DNA of 64,000 bases from Citrobacter rodentium NBRC 105723 = DSM 16636 (GCF_021278985.1 NZ_CP082833.1:3472001-3536000); one strand, 5' to 3'. Shown: positions 48,424 through 58,538, counted from the first letter of the stretch. A program made the numbers and translations. The notes: a model not told the origin generated them from the letters alone.

Positions 48424-48927
48424 TTAGTGCTGCTGATAATTGACGACGTTAAGCAGATGCTGAGCGGTTTGCGCCGCGCACAGCCCCGCGCGTTTAGCGC
48501 TACGCACCTCATCCAGGATGGTTTGCAGTAACAGCCCGTCCTGCTGCTGCTCTTTTTCCAGATCGTGGAGGAAAGTCAGCGTCGAAGCATCATTCAGCGC
48601 CTGCGCTTCTTCGGCCAGTCGTGAAAGCGTGCTGGCGCGCTGCTGGTACTCATCCAGCGTTCTCTGAAACAGTTCTTCCAGCGAATGCAAATCATCTCCC
48701 GGCACGTCGATAGCTTTCACCACGGGATTGGCCCCGGCGTTCTTCATGTAATTGAACATGCGCATCATATGCGTGACGTTACTCTGAGCCTGCGCGCGAA
48801 GAAAAGTCGCGGTGCCCGTCAGACTATGCTCTGAGCACCATTCGCTCAGATGGAGATAGAGATTGGAGGCGTAAAACTCAAGATTCATCTGAGTATTGAG
48901 TTTGTGAACGATTCCAACAACAGCCAT
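48424..48927 (-). CDS. ftnB: FtnB, ferritin-like protein
   Basis: A 167-residue ferritin relative starting MAVVGIVHKLNTQMNLEFY. Several ferroxidase ligands differ from FtnA. In Salmonella FtnB supports repair of iron-sulfur clusters and virulence. Confidence 0.94.
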   Translation of the reverse strand: MAVVGIVHKLNTQMNLEFYASNLYLHLSEWCSEHSLTGTATFLRAQAQSNVTHMMRMFNYMKNAGANPVVKAIDVPGDDLHSLEELFQRTLDEYQQRASTLSRLAEEAQALNDASTLTFLHDLEKEQQQDGLLLQTILDEVRSAKRAGLCAAQTAQHLLNVVNYQQH

Positions 48928-49442
48928 ATCAATATCCTTATTACTTACCTGAATGAGGGAATGTGCAAAGTGAATCTGCACATGTTACTGGCGACAGAAT
49001 AAAGTGATTCTGCCGCGTCGGTGTGTTCCTGAAGCTGGCTTAAGCGCCACATAAAATAAGCATAGCCAGGAAATTTAAATAAGAAAATCCTTAGCTAAAA
49101 AAGTTTATGAACATTTACACATTAGTCTGAAATATATTCTTCAGGCGAAAAAAATAATCATTAGCATTGATTTTCTATCATTATGTTTTTTAATGTTTTT
49201 AAATGACTTTTTGTTTTTGAAATAGTGTTTCAGATCACAAAATGACGCTGGGCTGACGTGTTAGGATCGGATTATTGATAATTATTTTTTCAATCACGTA
49301 ATTATCAGCAGGGGTTGTTCAGGCAGAAATTAGCGGTTGTTGATTTTTGCGCCAGATCATTTTCGCCAGTTCTCATTTAATTTAACCGAGTGATCACTTC
49401 GTCATTTCGGTCCGGCTGGCATTGTTGAACGAGGTAACAGGA
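48928..49442. other. AT-rich intergenic region upstream of the DJ-1 gene
   Basis: 515 bases with no gene, RNA or clear repeat. It holds the ftnB promoter on the minus strand and the promoter of the next gene. Poly-A/T tracts around 49080-49300 are typical of H-NS-bound DNA. Confidence 0.55.
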
Positions 49443-50000
49443 ATGAAAAAGGTTGCTGTCTTACTGGCACCCGGTTTTGAAGAAGCGGAAGCGATTGTCA
49501 CTATTGATATTTTACGCCGTTTGCATATCGGCGTCGAAACGCTGGCCTGCGCCGAGTCCCGTGCGGTCGTGAGCTACCACGACATCCCGATGGTCGCCGA
49601 TCAGACCCTGGCTGGACGTCTCGATACCCTGTATGACGCGATCGTGCTGCCGGGCGGTCCCCAGGGGAGCGTCAAACTGGCGGCGAATCCGCAGGTGATT
49701 GATTTTATCTCCCGCCATGACGCCGCGGGAAAATGGATCTGCCCCGTGTGCTCCGCGGCGGCGCGCGTGCTGGGAGGTAACGGGTTATTAAAAGGCCGTC
49801 GCTATGTCTGTTCGGGCGAGCTCTATGAAACGGTGACCGATGGCGTGTATGTCGACGCGCCGGTCGTTGAGGATGCAAATCTGCTCAGTGGAAAAGGACT
49901 TGGGCATATTTTTGATTTTGCCCTGACGCTGTCGGCCCGTTTGCTCGGCGATAGCGCGCCCGTGCGCGATCACGCCGAACATATTTATTATTCATGGTAA
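49443..50000 (+). CDS. DJ-1/PfpI-family protein
   Basis: A 185-residue DJ-1/ThiJ fold protein. MKKVAVLLAPGFEEAEAIV carries the conserved Glu; the nucleophilic cysteine is Cys103 in CPVCSAAARVLGG, with another Cys at 100. It resembles YajL, with possible glyoxalase or chaperone-like activity. ACGAGGTAACAGG is upstream. Present in Salmonella at this place. Confidence 0.9.
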   Translation: MKKVAVLLAPGFEEAEAIVTIDILRRLHIGVETLACAESRAVVSYHDIPMVADQTLAGRLDTLYDAIVLPGGPQGSVKLAANPQVIDFISRHDAAGKWICPVCSAAARVLGGNGLLKGRRYVCSGELYETVTDGVYVDAPVVEDANLLSGKGLGHIFDFALTLSARLLGDSAPVRDHAEHIYYSW

Positions 50001-50317
50001 TGCGCTTGTCCCCGGTTAATGAGCGTCCGGGGACAAGGATTCGTTGGCTGATCTTATGGATTAATGTGCTACAGCGCGTTTAATTTGTCTGACAATACCT
50101 GCCTTTCTTATGTCAATTTCCGCTGAATTTATGTACGCAATTACTGTAATTCTGCGGTGTGATGCCGCTCTCCTATGGAGAATCATTTTCCCGCTACAAC
50201 TATTCCAGAACTGGCATTGACCGAATAAATAACGGGTAATGCCTTGTTTTACGTCTGAATTACAAAGAATCATTTGATTTTACCCTACATAAAATGACGC
50301 TAAAGCTGGAGTTAACC
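50001..50317. other. araF upstream region
   Basis: 317 bases without a gene. It should contain the araFGH promoter with AraC and CRP sites. TATGGAGAAT near 50175 resembles the inverse of an AraC half site, but I found no full AraC or CRP match. Confidence 0.45.
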
Positions 50318-51307
50318 ATGCACAAATTCACTAAAGCGCTGGCGGCCATTGGTCTGGCTGCCGTTATGTCACAATCCGCTATTGCAGAAACCATGAAGCT
50401 GGGATTCCTCGTCAAACAGCCGGAGGAGCCGTGGTTCCAGACAGAATGGAAATTTGCCGATAAGGCCGGGAAAGATCTGGGCTTTGAGGTGATTAAAATT
50501 GCCGTGCCGGACGGTGAGAAAACGCTTAATGCCATCGACAGCCTGGCGGCCAGCGGCGCAAAAGGCTTCGTTATCTGTACGCCGGATCCCAAACTCGGCT
50601 CAGCGATTGTCGCGAAAGCGCGCGGTTATGACATGAAGGTTATTGCTGTGGATGACCAGTTTGTTAACGCCAAAGGCAAGCCGATGGACAGCGTTCCGCT
50701 GGTGATGATGGCGGCGACCAAAATTGGCGAGCGTCAGGGGCAGGAGCTGTACAAAGAGATGCAAAAACGAGGCTGGGATATCAAAGAGAGCGCGGTGATG
50801 GCGATTACCGCCAATGAACTGGATACAGCCCGCCGCCGCACCAGCGGTTCGATGGACGCCCTGAAAGCCGCTGGCTTCCCGGAGAAACAGATTTATCAGG
50901 TGCCGACCAAATCCAACGATATCCCCGGCGCATTTGACGCCGCCAACTCGATGCTGGTTCAGCACCCGGAAGTGAAACATTGGCTGATCGTCGGCATGAA
51001 CGATAACACCGTGCTCGGCGGCGTGCGCGCGACCGAAGGGCAGGGTTTTAAAGCCCCGGACGTTATCGGTATCGGCATTAACGGCGTTGATGCGGTGAGC
51101 GAACTGTCGAAAGCGCAGGCCACTGGTTTCTATGGCTCCCTGCTGCCGAGCCCGGACGTACACGGCTACAAGTCCAGCGAAATGCTCTACAACTGGGTGA
51201 CGAAAGACATCGAGCCGCCGAAATTCACCGAAGTGACCGACGTGGTGCTGATTACCCGCGACAACTTTAAAGAAGAACTGGCGAAAAAAGGGTTAGGCGG
51301 TAAGTAA
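50318..51307 (+). CDS. araF: AraF, arabinose-binding periplasmic protein
   Basis: A 329-residue binding protein with signal peptide (cut at AIAETMK). ETMKLGFLVKQPEEPWFQTEWKF matches E. coli AraF. It delivers L-arabinose to AraGH. Start at ATG 50318 (MHKFTKALAAI), with CTGGAG upstream. Confidence 0.96.
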   Translation: MHKFTKALAAIGLAAVMSQSAIAETMKLGFLVKQPEEPWFQTEWKFADKAGKDLGFEVIKIAVPDGEKTLNAIDSLAASGAKGFVICTPDPKLGSAIVAKARGYDMKVIAVDDQFVNAKGKPMDSVPLVMMAATKIGERQGQELYKEMQKRGWDIKESAVMAITANELDTARRRTSGSMDALKAAGFPEKQIYQVPTKSNDIPGAFDAANSMLVQHPEVKHWLIVGMNDNTVLGGVRATEGQGFKAPDVIGIGINGVDAVSELSKAQATGFYGSLLPSPDVHGYKSSEMLYNWVTKDIEPPKFTEVTDVVLITRDNFKEELAKKGLGGK

Positions 51308-51323
51308 CGTCGATTGTCGCAAA

Positions 51324-51420
51324 CTGCCCGGTGGCGCTGACGCTTGCCGGGTCTGGGATCGCCGGCCAGCTTTCCGGCGTGGATCTGCAGGCCGGACAAG
51401 GCGCAGCCGCCATCAGGCAA
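51324..51420. repeat. REP/BIME element between araF and araG
   Basis: Two REP-like units (GCCCGGTGGCGCTGACGCTTGCCGGGT and the GCCGGACAAGGCGC..GCCATCAGGC type) in opposite orientation, with a CCGGCCAGCTTTCCGG hairpin between. Such a structure protects the araF mRNA so that the binding protein is made in excess. Confidence 0.85.
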
Positions 51421-51442
51421 AAGATGTCAACGAGGAGTTGTT

Positions 51443-52947
51443 ATGCAGCACTCTACCCCGTATCTCTCATTTCGCGGCATTGGTAAAACCTTTCCGGGCG
51501 TTAAGGCGCTCACCGATATCAGTTTTGACTGCTATGCCGGCCAGGTACATGCGTTGATGGGGGAAAATGGCGCCGGGAAATCCACCCTGTTAAAAATTCT
51601 CAGCGGTAACTATGCGCCAACCACGGGCACGCTGGCGATTCGCGGTCAGGAGGTCGCCTTTGCTGACGCCACTGCCGCATTAAACGCCGGCGTGGCGATA
51701 ATTTACCAGGAACTGCATCTGGTCCCGGAAATGACCGTGGCGGAGAATATCTACCTCGGCCAGCTTCCGCACAAAGGCGGCATAGTTAATCGCACGCTGC
51801 TCAATTACGAGGCGGGATTACAGCTTAAACATCTGGGGATGGATATCGATCCGGACACCCCGCTGAAGTATCTCTCCATTGGCCAATGGCAAATGGTGGA
51901 AATCGCCAAGGCATTGGCGCGGAACGCCAAAATTATCGCTTTTGATGAGCCGACCAGTTCGCTTTCGGCCAGAGAGATTGACAATCTGTTTCGCGTGATC
52001 CGCGAACTGCGCAAAGAGGGGCGCGTGATCCTCTACGTTTCCCACCGTATGGAGGAGATTTTCGCCCTCAGCGACGCGATCACCGTCTTTAAAGATGGCC
52101 GCTATGTCAAAACCTTCACCGATATGCAGCAGGTTAACCACGATCTGCTGGTGCAGGCGATGGTCGGCCGCGACCTGGGCGATATTTATGGCTGGCAGCC
52201 GCGGCAGTACGGCGCCGAGCGGTTGCGCCTGCACGGCGTTAAAGCACATGGCGTTCGCATGCCGGTTAGCCTGACGGTGCGCAGCGGCGAAATCGTCGGC
52301 CTGTTCGGCCTGGTGGGCGCCGGGCGCAGCGAACTGATGAAAGGGCTGTTTGGCGGGAAGAAGGGCAGGTTTACATCGATGGCAAAGCGATTGATATCCG
52401 CAAGCCTGCAAACGCTATCGCCGCCGGGATGATGCTCTGTCCGGAAGATCGCAAAGCTGAAGGGATCATTCCGGTACATTCTGTGCGTGACAACATCAAT
52501 ATCAGCGCGCGGCGCAGGCACGTGCTCGGCGGCTGCCTGATCAATAACGGCTGGGAAGAGAGCAATGCCGATCATCATATTCGCTCTCTGAACATCAAAA
52601 CGCCTGGCGCCGATCAGCTGATCATGAACCTTTCCGGCGGTAATCAGCAAAAGGCGATTCTTGGTCGCTGGCTGTCGGAAGAGATGAAGGTGATTTTACT
52701 CGACGAACCGACGCGCGGTATTGACGTCGGCGCGAAGCACGAAATTTATAACGTTATTTACGCCCTGGCCGCGCGCGGCGTCGCCGTGCTGTTTGCCTCC
52801 AGCGATCTGCCGGAAGTCCTCGGCGTCGCCGACCGCATCGTCGTCATGCGGGAAGGAGAAATCGCCGGGGAACTACTTCACGAACAGGCGGATGAGCGGC
52901 AGGCGCTGAGCCTCGCAATGCCTAAAGTCAGCCAGGCTGTCGCCTGA
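51443..52947 (+). pseudogene. araG: araG, arabinose ABC ATPase, disrupted by a frameshift
   Basis: The gene reads MQHSTPYLSFRGIGKTFPG.. with Walker A GENGAGKST and the first ATPase domain complete. After GRSELMKGLFGG (near 52358) the frame is lost and stops at 52432. The rest (GQVYIDGKAIDIRKP..AIAAGMMLCPEDRK.. to VSQAVA) continues in another frame to 52947. Compared with AraG, five bases stand where 15 are expected, a 10-base deletion. The second ATPase half is intact from 52429. A sequencing error is less likely for a 10-base loss. Confidence 0.9.
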
Positions 52948-52961
52948 GAAAGGAGAGAAAG

Positions 52962-53948
52962 ATGTCTTCCGTAACTACTTCCGGATCGGGCGCGCCAAAG
53001 TCGCCGTTTAACCCCGGGCGTATCTGGGATCAGTATGGCATGCTGGTGGTGTTTGCCGTCCTGTTCCTCGCCTGCGCCCTGTTTGTGCCGAACTTCGCCA
53101 CCTTCATCAATATGAAGGGGCTGGGACTGGCGATCTCCATGTCGGGTATGGTGGCCTGCGGGATGCTGTTCTGCCTGGCGTCAGGGGATTTTGACCTCTC
53201 CGTCGCCTCGGTGATTGCCTGCGCCGGGGTCACCACGGCGGTGGCGATCAACATGAGCGAAAGCCTGTGGATTGGCGTCGGCGCGGGGCTGCTGCTTGGC
53301 GTCCTGTGCGGGCTGGTCAACGGCTTCGTGATTGCGCGCCTGAAGATTAACGCCCTGATTACCACTCTCGCCACCATGCAGATCGTTCGCGGTCTGGCCT
53401 ATATCATCTCCGATGGTAAAGCGGTAGGGATTGAAGATGAGCGCTTTTTTGCCCTCGGCTACGCTAACTGGTTTGGCTTACCGGCGCCCATCTGGCTTAC
53501 GGTGGCCTGCCTTATCATCTTTGGTTTACTGCTCAATAAAACCACTTTCGGGCGTAACACGCTGGCGATTGGCGGCAATGAAGAGGCGGCGCGGCTGGCA
53601 GGGGTGCCGGTGGTGCGCACCAAAATCATTATCTTTGTGCTCTCCGGTCTGGTTTCGGCGGCGGCGGGGATTATTCTTGCATCGCGTATGACCAGCGGTC
53701 AGCCAATGACCTCCATCGGCTATGAGCTGATCGTCATCTCAGCCTGCGTTTTGGGCGGCGTTTCCCTGAAAGGCGGCATCGGAAAAATCTCATATGTGGT
53801 GGCCGGGGTGCTGATTTTAGGCACCGTGGAGAACGCCATGAACCTGCTCAATATTTCGCCTTTCGCTCAGTACGTGGTGCGCGGCTTAATCCTGCTGGCA
53901 GCAGTGATCTTCGACCGTTACAAGCAAAAAGCGAAACGCAGCGTTTGA
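52962..53948 (+). CDS. araH: AraH, arabinose ABC permease
   Basis: A 328-residue permease of the RbsC family with 8-10 membrane helices (ISMSGMVACGMLFCLASGDFDLSVASVIA). GGAGAG precedes the ATG. It is intact, but without AraG it cannot transport, unless another sugar ATPase substitutes. Confidence 0.95.
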   Translation: MSSVTTSGSGAPKSPFNPGRIWDQYGMLVVFAVLFLACALFVPNFATFINMKGLGLAISMSGMVACGMLFCLASGDFDLSVASVIACAGVTTAVAINMSESLWIGVGAGLLLGVLCGLVNGFVIARLKINALITTLATMQIVRGLAYIISDGKAVGIEDERFFALGYANWFGLPAPIWLTVACLIIFGLLLNKTTFGRNTLAIGGNEEAARLAGVPVVRTKIIIFVLSGLVSAAAGIILASRMTSGQPMTSIGYELIVISACVLGGVSLKGGIGKISYVVAGVLILGTVENAMNLLNISPFAQYVVRGLILLAAVIFDRYKQKAKRSV

Positions 53949-54115
53949 TGAAATAACCGGCAATTTTTTCCTCTCACTTCCCCCTGTTGCCAGCCGTCAA
54001 CCCAGCTGGCAACAGCCCTGACAAATAGCGAGCAGCGTCACACTGTCTATACTTATCCTTGCTTATGCCGCGCGATCCGCGCGCAGCAGCAACGATTGGA
54101 AAGGAGGAGAACCGG

Positions 54116-54916
54116 GTGGCAGAACCGTTAACCGTAATACCAGAATTAACCGCGCGCTATGCTTACTTTTTTGATCTCGATGGGACGCTTGCGGAGATAA
54201 AACCGCATCCCGACCAGGTTGTGGTACCCGCCAATATCCTTCAGATACTTCATCGTCTCGCCGAGTGTAACAACGGAGCGCTGGCATTGATTTCAGGGCG
54301 CTCGATGGTTGAACTTGACGCGCTGGCGAAGCCGTTTCGCTTTCCGCTGGCCGGGGTTCATGGAGCTGAGCGCCGTGATATCAATGGTCAACTACATATT
54401 GTGCATCTTCCACAGGCCATTGAGCGTGAAATCAGCGTACAGTTGCATAACGCGCTGGCGGCGCTTCCGGGGACGGAGCTTGAAACCAAAGGCATGGCTT
54501 TTGCGCTGCACTACCGGCAGGCGCCTGAGTATGAAACCGTGCTACAGACGCTTGCCCTGCGCATCACGCAAACCTGGCCGCAGCTTTCCCTCCAGCAGGG
54601 TAAATGCGTGGTCGAAATAAAACCTAAGGGAACCAATAAAGGCGAAGCGATAACCGCGTTTATGCAGGAAGCGCCGTTTGCCGGACGAACGCCCATTTTT
54701 GTGGGCGACGATCTGACCGATGAGGCAGGTTTCATGGCGGTGAACAAAGCGGGCGGGATCTCAGTGAAAGTCGGCGAAGGCGAAACGCAGGCAAAATGGC
54801 GGCTGGCCGGGGTACAGGAGGTCTGGCGCAGGCTGGAATCTATTCACACACAACTACAAGAAAAAACCACGAATGACAGGAGAAATGGCTATGAGTCGTT
54901 TAGTCGTAGTATCTAA
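54116..54916 (+). CDS. otsB: OtsB, trehalose-6-phosphate phosphatase
   Basis: A 266-residue HAD phosphatase. The catalytic DxDGT motif is FFDLDGTLAE (Asp20, Asp22). The HAD motif GDDLTDE lies near residue 205. GTG start at 54116 is preferred over upstream ATGs because AAGGAGGA lies just before it and the sequence AEPLT is conserved. It overlaps otsA by 26 bases. Confidence 0.95.
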   Translation: MAEPLTVIPELTARYAYFFDLDGTLAEIKPHPDQVVVPANILQILHRLAECNNGALALISGRSMVELDALAKPFRFPLAGVHGAERRDINGQLHIVHLPQAIEREISVQLHNALAALPGTELETKGMAFALHYRQAPEYETVLQTLALRITQTWPQLSLQQGKCVVEIKPKGTNKGEAITAFMQEAPFAGRTPIFVGDDLTDEAGFMAVNKAGGISVKVGEGETQAKWRLAGVQEVWRRLESIHTQLQEKTTNDRRNGYESFSRSI

Positions 54917-56312
54917 TCGAATTGCTCCCCCGGATAACAAGACCAGCGCAGGTGGACTGGCTGTTGGGGTACTCGGCGCGCTTAAGGCGGCAGGGGGCTT
55001 ATGGTTCGGTTGGAGTGGCGAGCTGGGTAACGAGGATCAGCCGTTAAAAAAGGTCACTCGCGGCAATATTACCTGGGCGTCGTTTAACCTGAACGAGCAG
55101 GATCACGAAGAATATTACAATCAGTTTTCCAACGCCGTGTTATGGCCCGCGTTCCATTATCGTCTGGATCTGGTGAATTTCCAGCGTTCGGCCTGGGAAG
55201 GCTATCAGCGGGTGAATGCGCTGCTGGCGGATAAATTACTGCCGCTGCTGAAAGATGATGACATTATCTGGATCCATGATTATCACCTGCTGCCTTTCGC
55301 CAGCGAATTGCGCAAGCGCGGCGTCAACAACCGTATTGGCTTCTTCCTGCATATTCCTTTCCCGACGCCGGAAATTTTCAACGCGTTGCCGTGCTCAGAG
55401 GAACTGCTGGAACAGCTGTGCGATTACGATCTGCTGGGCTTTCAGACCGAAAACGATCGGCTGGCCTTCCTCGACAGCCTCTCCAGCCTGACGCGAATCC
55501 AGACCAGGGAGCGCTTCAGCCATAGCGCATGGGGAAAAAATTTCCATACCCAGGTTTATCCCATCGGGATTGAACCGGATGAAATCGCCCAGCAGGCCGC
55601 AGGACCGCTGCCGCCGAAGCTGGCTCAGCTCAAAGCTGAACTGAAGAATCTGAAGAATATCTTTTCCGTGGAGCGTCTGGACTACTCGAAAGGGCTGCCG
55701 GAGCGTTTTCAGGCGTATGAAGCGCTGCTGGAGAAATATCCGCAGCATCATGGCAAAATTCGCTATACCCAGATTGCCCCGACGTCGCGCGGCGACGTGC
55801 AGGCCTATCAGGATATCCGCCATCAGCTTGAAACCGAGGCGGGGCGCATCAACGGCAAGTACGGCCAGCTGGGCTGGACGCCGCTGTTCTACCTCAATCA
55901 GCACTTTGACCGCAAGCTGCTGATGAAGGTGTTCCGCTATTCGGACGTGGGGCTGGTGACACCCCTACGTGACGGGATGAACTTGGTGGCGAAGGAGTTT
56001 GTGGCGGCGCAGGATCCGGCTAATCCCGGCGTGCTGGTGCTGTCGCAGTTTGCCGGCGCGGCGAATGAGCTGACCTCGGCGCTGATTGTCAACCCGTATG
56101 ACCGTGATGAAGTGGCGGCGGCGCTGGATCGCGCGCTCACTATGCCACTGGCTGAGCGTATTTCCCGGCATGCCGAAATGCTGGAGGTGATTGTCAAAAA
56201 TGACATTAACCACTGGCAGGAGCGCTTCATCGCCGATCTAAAGCAGATAGCGCCGCGCAGCGCAGAAAGCCTGCAGCAGAGTAAAGTGGCGACCTTTCCT
56301 AAACTGGCCTGA
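54891..56312 (+). CDS. otsA: OtsA, trehalose-6-phosphate synthase
   Basis: A 473-residue retaining GT20 glycosyltransferase making trehalose-6-phosphate from UDP-glucose and glucose-6-phosphate. MSRLVVVSNRIAPP (N-terminal), IWIHDYHL (about 125-132) and the nucleotide-binding SVERLDYSKGLPER are present. Start ATG 54891 with CAGGAG; coupled to otsB. It gives osmotic and stationary-phase protection, controlled by RpoS. Confidence 0.96.
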   Translation: MSRLVVVSNRIAPPDNKTSAGGLAVGVLGALKAAGGLWFGWSGELGNEDQPLKKVTRGNITWASFNLNEQDHEEYYNQFSNAVLWPAFHYRLDLVNFQRSAWEGYQRVNALLADKLLPLLKDDDIIWIHDYHLLPFASELRKRGVNNRIGFFLHIPFPTPEIFNALPCSEELLEQLCDYDLLGFQTENDRLAFLDSLSSLTRIQTRERFSHSAWGKNFHTQVYPIGIEPDEIAQQAAGPLPPKLAQLKAELKNLKNIFSVERLDYSKGLPERFQAYEALLEKYPQHHGKIRYTQIAPTSRGDVQAYQDIRHQLETEAGRINGKYGQLGWTPLFYLNQHFDRKLLMKVFRYSDVGLVTPLRDGMNLVAKEFVAAQDPANPGVLVLSQFAGAANELTSALIVNPYDRDEVAAALDRALTMPLAERISRHAEMLEVIVKNDINHWQERFIADLKQIAPRSAESLQQSKVATFPKLA

Positions 56313-56329
56313 TCGGTATCTCCCGGCGA

Positions 56330-56758
56330 TTAATCGCCCTCAAGCGGGACTAACAGGACGTCCACCAGGCTTGACCTGACCACACTTTTCGCCGAGCAGG
56401 ACGCTCGCGAAAAGAAGCTCTGATTATGATTGCCGCAGACCACCAGATCCACATCGTGTTTGCGGCACACGTCCAGAATATGTTCGCTTAATTCACCGCT
56501 GGCGATGAACGTCTGCTCTACCGGATAACCGGCATCATGACACAGCTGGCGCAAAAACTGACGTATTTCCTCATGCATCACCATACGCAGGTCTTCCAGC
56601 ATCGGCGCGGCGAACTGATTGTACATTTCGGGATCGGCGGCAAGGGTGATCAGGCTGATGCGGGCGTTTAAAGGACGGGCGATGGATACCGCTTTTGCCA
56701 GAAGCTGCTGGCTTTCAGGCGTGACCGCAACGGCCACAAGAATATGGTGATAACTCAT
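56330..56758 (-). CDS. uspC: UspC, universal stress protein
   Basis: A 142-residue UspA-type protein (MSYHHILVAVAVTPESQQLL; ends LVVCGNHNQSFFS). Convergent with otsA. In E. coli it is linked to motility and salt stress (KdpD scaffolding). Confidence 0.94.
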   Translation of the reverse strand: MSYHHILVAVAVTPESQQLLAKAVSIARPLNARISLITLAADPEMYNQFAAPMLEDLRMVMHEEIRQFLRQLCHDAGYPVEQTFIASGELSEHILDVCRKHDVDLVVCGNHNQSFFSRASCSAKSVVRSSLVDVLLVPLEGD

Positions 56759-57261
56759 AACTCGCTCCTTATTGCAAGGATATGAGGGAGTACTTCAGCA
56801 TTACTCCGATTCTCTTTTCACTGCAATGCTTCAATAAGGCAATTATGTGAAGGCAATCATAATTATTCATTAAATTCCCTTAACAGTATGCAGCAAGATA
56901 AACCCAACTGTTTAACGAAAATACACGACTTAAATCAAATTTGTCACTTTGCAATTTTCGCAGTTAAACAATTGGTAAATGATATTAATTTAAATCAAAT
57001 CATAAGCGATGCGTATCAATAAAAAATCGATTATTATTAACTGGTTGTTTGTAAACAATAAAAAAAATTGGGATTCATTAGGAAAATCAATGTGATTTGA
57101 TTATTTTCTGTTCGTTATATTACCGACGGTAACGCATCTCTTTGCGCGCCGTTGATAGCTTATTTTTATGACCTCAGAAAGCAAAAGGTGTTTCATTGAT
57201 TATTTATTCACCAAAATAAAAGCTCAACTGATGGATTAAAGTGAATAAATAAGTTGATTTG

Positions 57262-57277
57262 TGTGAGTGAGATCACA
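57262..57277 (+). promoter_or_regulatory. CRP-binding site of flhDC
   Basis: TGTGAGTGAGATCACA is a full CRP match with 6-base spacing, 270 bases upstream of flhD. CRP activation makes flagella sensitive to glucose. Confidence 0.88.
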
Positions 57278-57472
57278 TATTTTTCAACTGCGCAGCGTGG
57301 CTTTGTTGTATGTCACTGGAGTGACGAGTACAGTTGCGTCGATTTAGGAAAAATCTTAGGCATTTGTAAGAAAACATGTGAACGTGTAAACGCTGGTCTT
57401 AACGACAGGGAGGCGGTCATTCACATGCAGCGCCTGATTTTTCCTAACTAATTGTCCTACTTAAATTTTTTA

Positions 57473-57486
57473 CCGGGAATTCCCGG
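57473..57486. repeat. perfect 14-bp palindrome in the flhDC leader
   Basis: CCGGGAATTCCCGG, self-complementary with no loop, 61 bases before the flhD start. As RNA it could form dimers or a short hairpin; as DNA it could bind a dimeric protein. Confidence 0.6.
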
Positions 57487-57547
57487 CGACATCACGGGGT
57501 GCGGTTATACCGCATAAAAATAAAGTTGGTTATTCTGGATGGGAATA

Positions 57548-57898
57548 ATGCATACATCCGAGTTGCTGAAACACATTTATGACATCAATTTGTCATATTT
57601 ACTTCTTGCACAGCGCCTGATCGTTCAGGACAAAGCGTCCGCCATGTTTCGTCTCGGAATCAACGAAGAGATGGCGACCTCGTTGGGTAACCTGACCCTT
57701 CCGCAGATGGTTAAACTGGCGGAAACGAACCAGTTAGTGTGTCATTTCCGCTTTGACAGTCACCAGACCATCACCCGATTAACGCAGGATTCGCGGGTGG
57801 ACGATCTCCAACAAATTCATACCAGTATTATGTTATCCACGCGTCTGTTGAGTGATGTCGATCAGGCAGGTGAAACGACGCGTAAGAAAAGGGCCTGA
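57548..57898 (+). CDS. flhD: FlhD, flagellar master regulator subunit
   Basis: A 116-residue subunit of the FlhD4C2 activator (MHTSELLKHIYDINLSYLLLAQRL). ATG 57548 is preferred because GGGAAT precedes it; ATG 57539, three codons earlier, is possible. It overlaps the flhC start region by one base (TGATG). Confidence 0.95.
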   Translation: MHTSELLKHIYDINLSYLLLAQRLIVQDKASAMFRLGINEEMATSLGNLTLPQMVKLAETNQLVCHFRFDSHQTITRLTQDSRVDDLQQIHTSIMLSTRLLSDVDQAGETTRKKRA

Positions 57899-57900
57899 TG

Positions 57901-58479
57901 ATGAGTGAAAAAAGCATTGTTCAGGAAGCTCGCGATATCCAGCTGGCGATGGAATTGATCACCCTGGGCGCCCGTTTGCAAATGCTGGAAAGCGAAACGC
58001 AATTAAGTCGTGGTCGCCTCATCAAATTGTATAAAGAACTCCGCGGCAGCCCGCCGCCGAAAGGGATGCTGCCGTTTTCCACGGACTGGTTTATGACCTG
58101 GGAGCAAAACATTCATGCCTCCATGTTCTGTAACGCATGGCAGTTTTTGCTCAAAACCGGACTGTGCAGCGGGGTGGACGCGGTCATTAAAGCCTACCGA
58201 CTGTACCTTGAGCAGTGTCCGCACGGCGAAGATGGACCGCTGCTGGCGTTAACCCGCGCCTGGACGCTGGTTCGTTTCGTTGAGAGTGGTTTGTTACAGC
58301 TGTCGGGCTGCAGCTGCTGCGGCGGTAATTTTATTACCCATGCCCATCAACCGGCTGGCAGTTTCGCCTGCAGTTTATGCCAGCCGCCTTCCAGGGCGGT
58401 AAAAAGACGTAAACTTTCCCAGGATGCTGCCGATATTATTCCACAACTGCTGGATGAACAGATCGAACAGGCTGTTTAA
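57901..58479 (+). CDS. flhC: FlhC, flagellar master regulator subunit
   Basis: A 192-residue DNA-binding partner of FlhD with a zinc site of four cysteines (CSCCGG and CSLCQ, about 137-160). With FlhD it activates class 2 genes. The second of two tandem ATGs (57898, 57901) gives the conserved start MSEKSIVQ. Confidence 0.96.
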   Translation: MSEKSIVQEARDIQLAMELITLGARLQMLESETQLSRGRLIKLYKELRGSPPPKGMLPFSTDWFMTWEQNIHASMFCNAWQFLLKTGLCSGVDAVIKAYRLYLEQCPHGEDGPLLALTRAWTLVRFVESGLLQLSGCSCCGGNFITHAHQPAGSFACSLCQPPSRAVKRRKLSQDAADIIPQLLDEQIEQAV

Positions 58480-58505
58480 CCGGAACGGTGTGGGCAAAAC
58501 ACTCC

Positions 58506-58538
58506 AGCAGCGGTAAGCGATTACCGCTGCTTTTTTTT
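58506..58538 (+). terminator. terminator between flhC and motA
   Basis: AGCAGCGGTAA, loop GCGA, TTACCGCTGCT followed by seven more T: an 11-bp perfect stem. It isolates flhDC from the motA operon, whose sigma-28 promoter must lie between here and 58604; I could not place it convincingly. Confidence 0.93.

Larger units (their letters stand above)
56759..57547. promoter_or_regulatory. flhDC regulatory region and long leader
   Basis: About 790 bases, AT-rich, with no real gene. The flhDC promoters of Salmonella lie in this interval with a long 5' leader that is a target of many regulators (CRP, H-NS, RcsB, HilD, CsrA). Only the CRP site (57262-57277) and a 14-bp palindrome (57473-57486) can be placed from sequence. 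Confidence 0.7.

Noticed and set aside
57254..57451. 65-codon ORF in the flhDC leader
   Set aside because: No good ribosome-binding site and not like a known protein; the region is the long regulatory leader and overlaps the CRP site.
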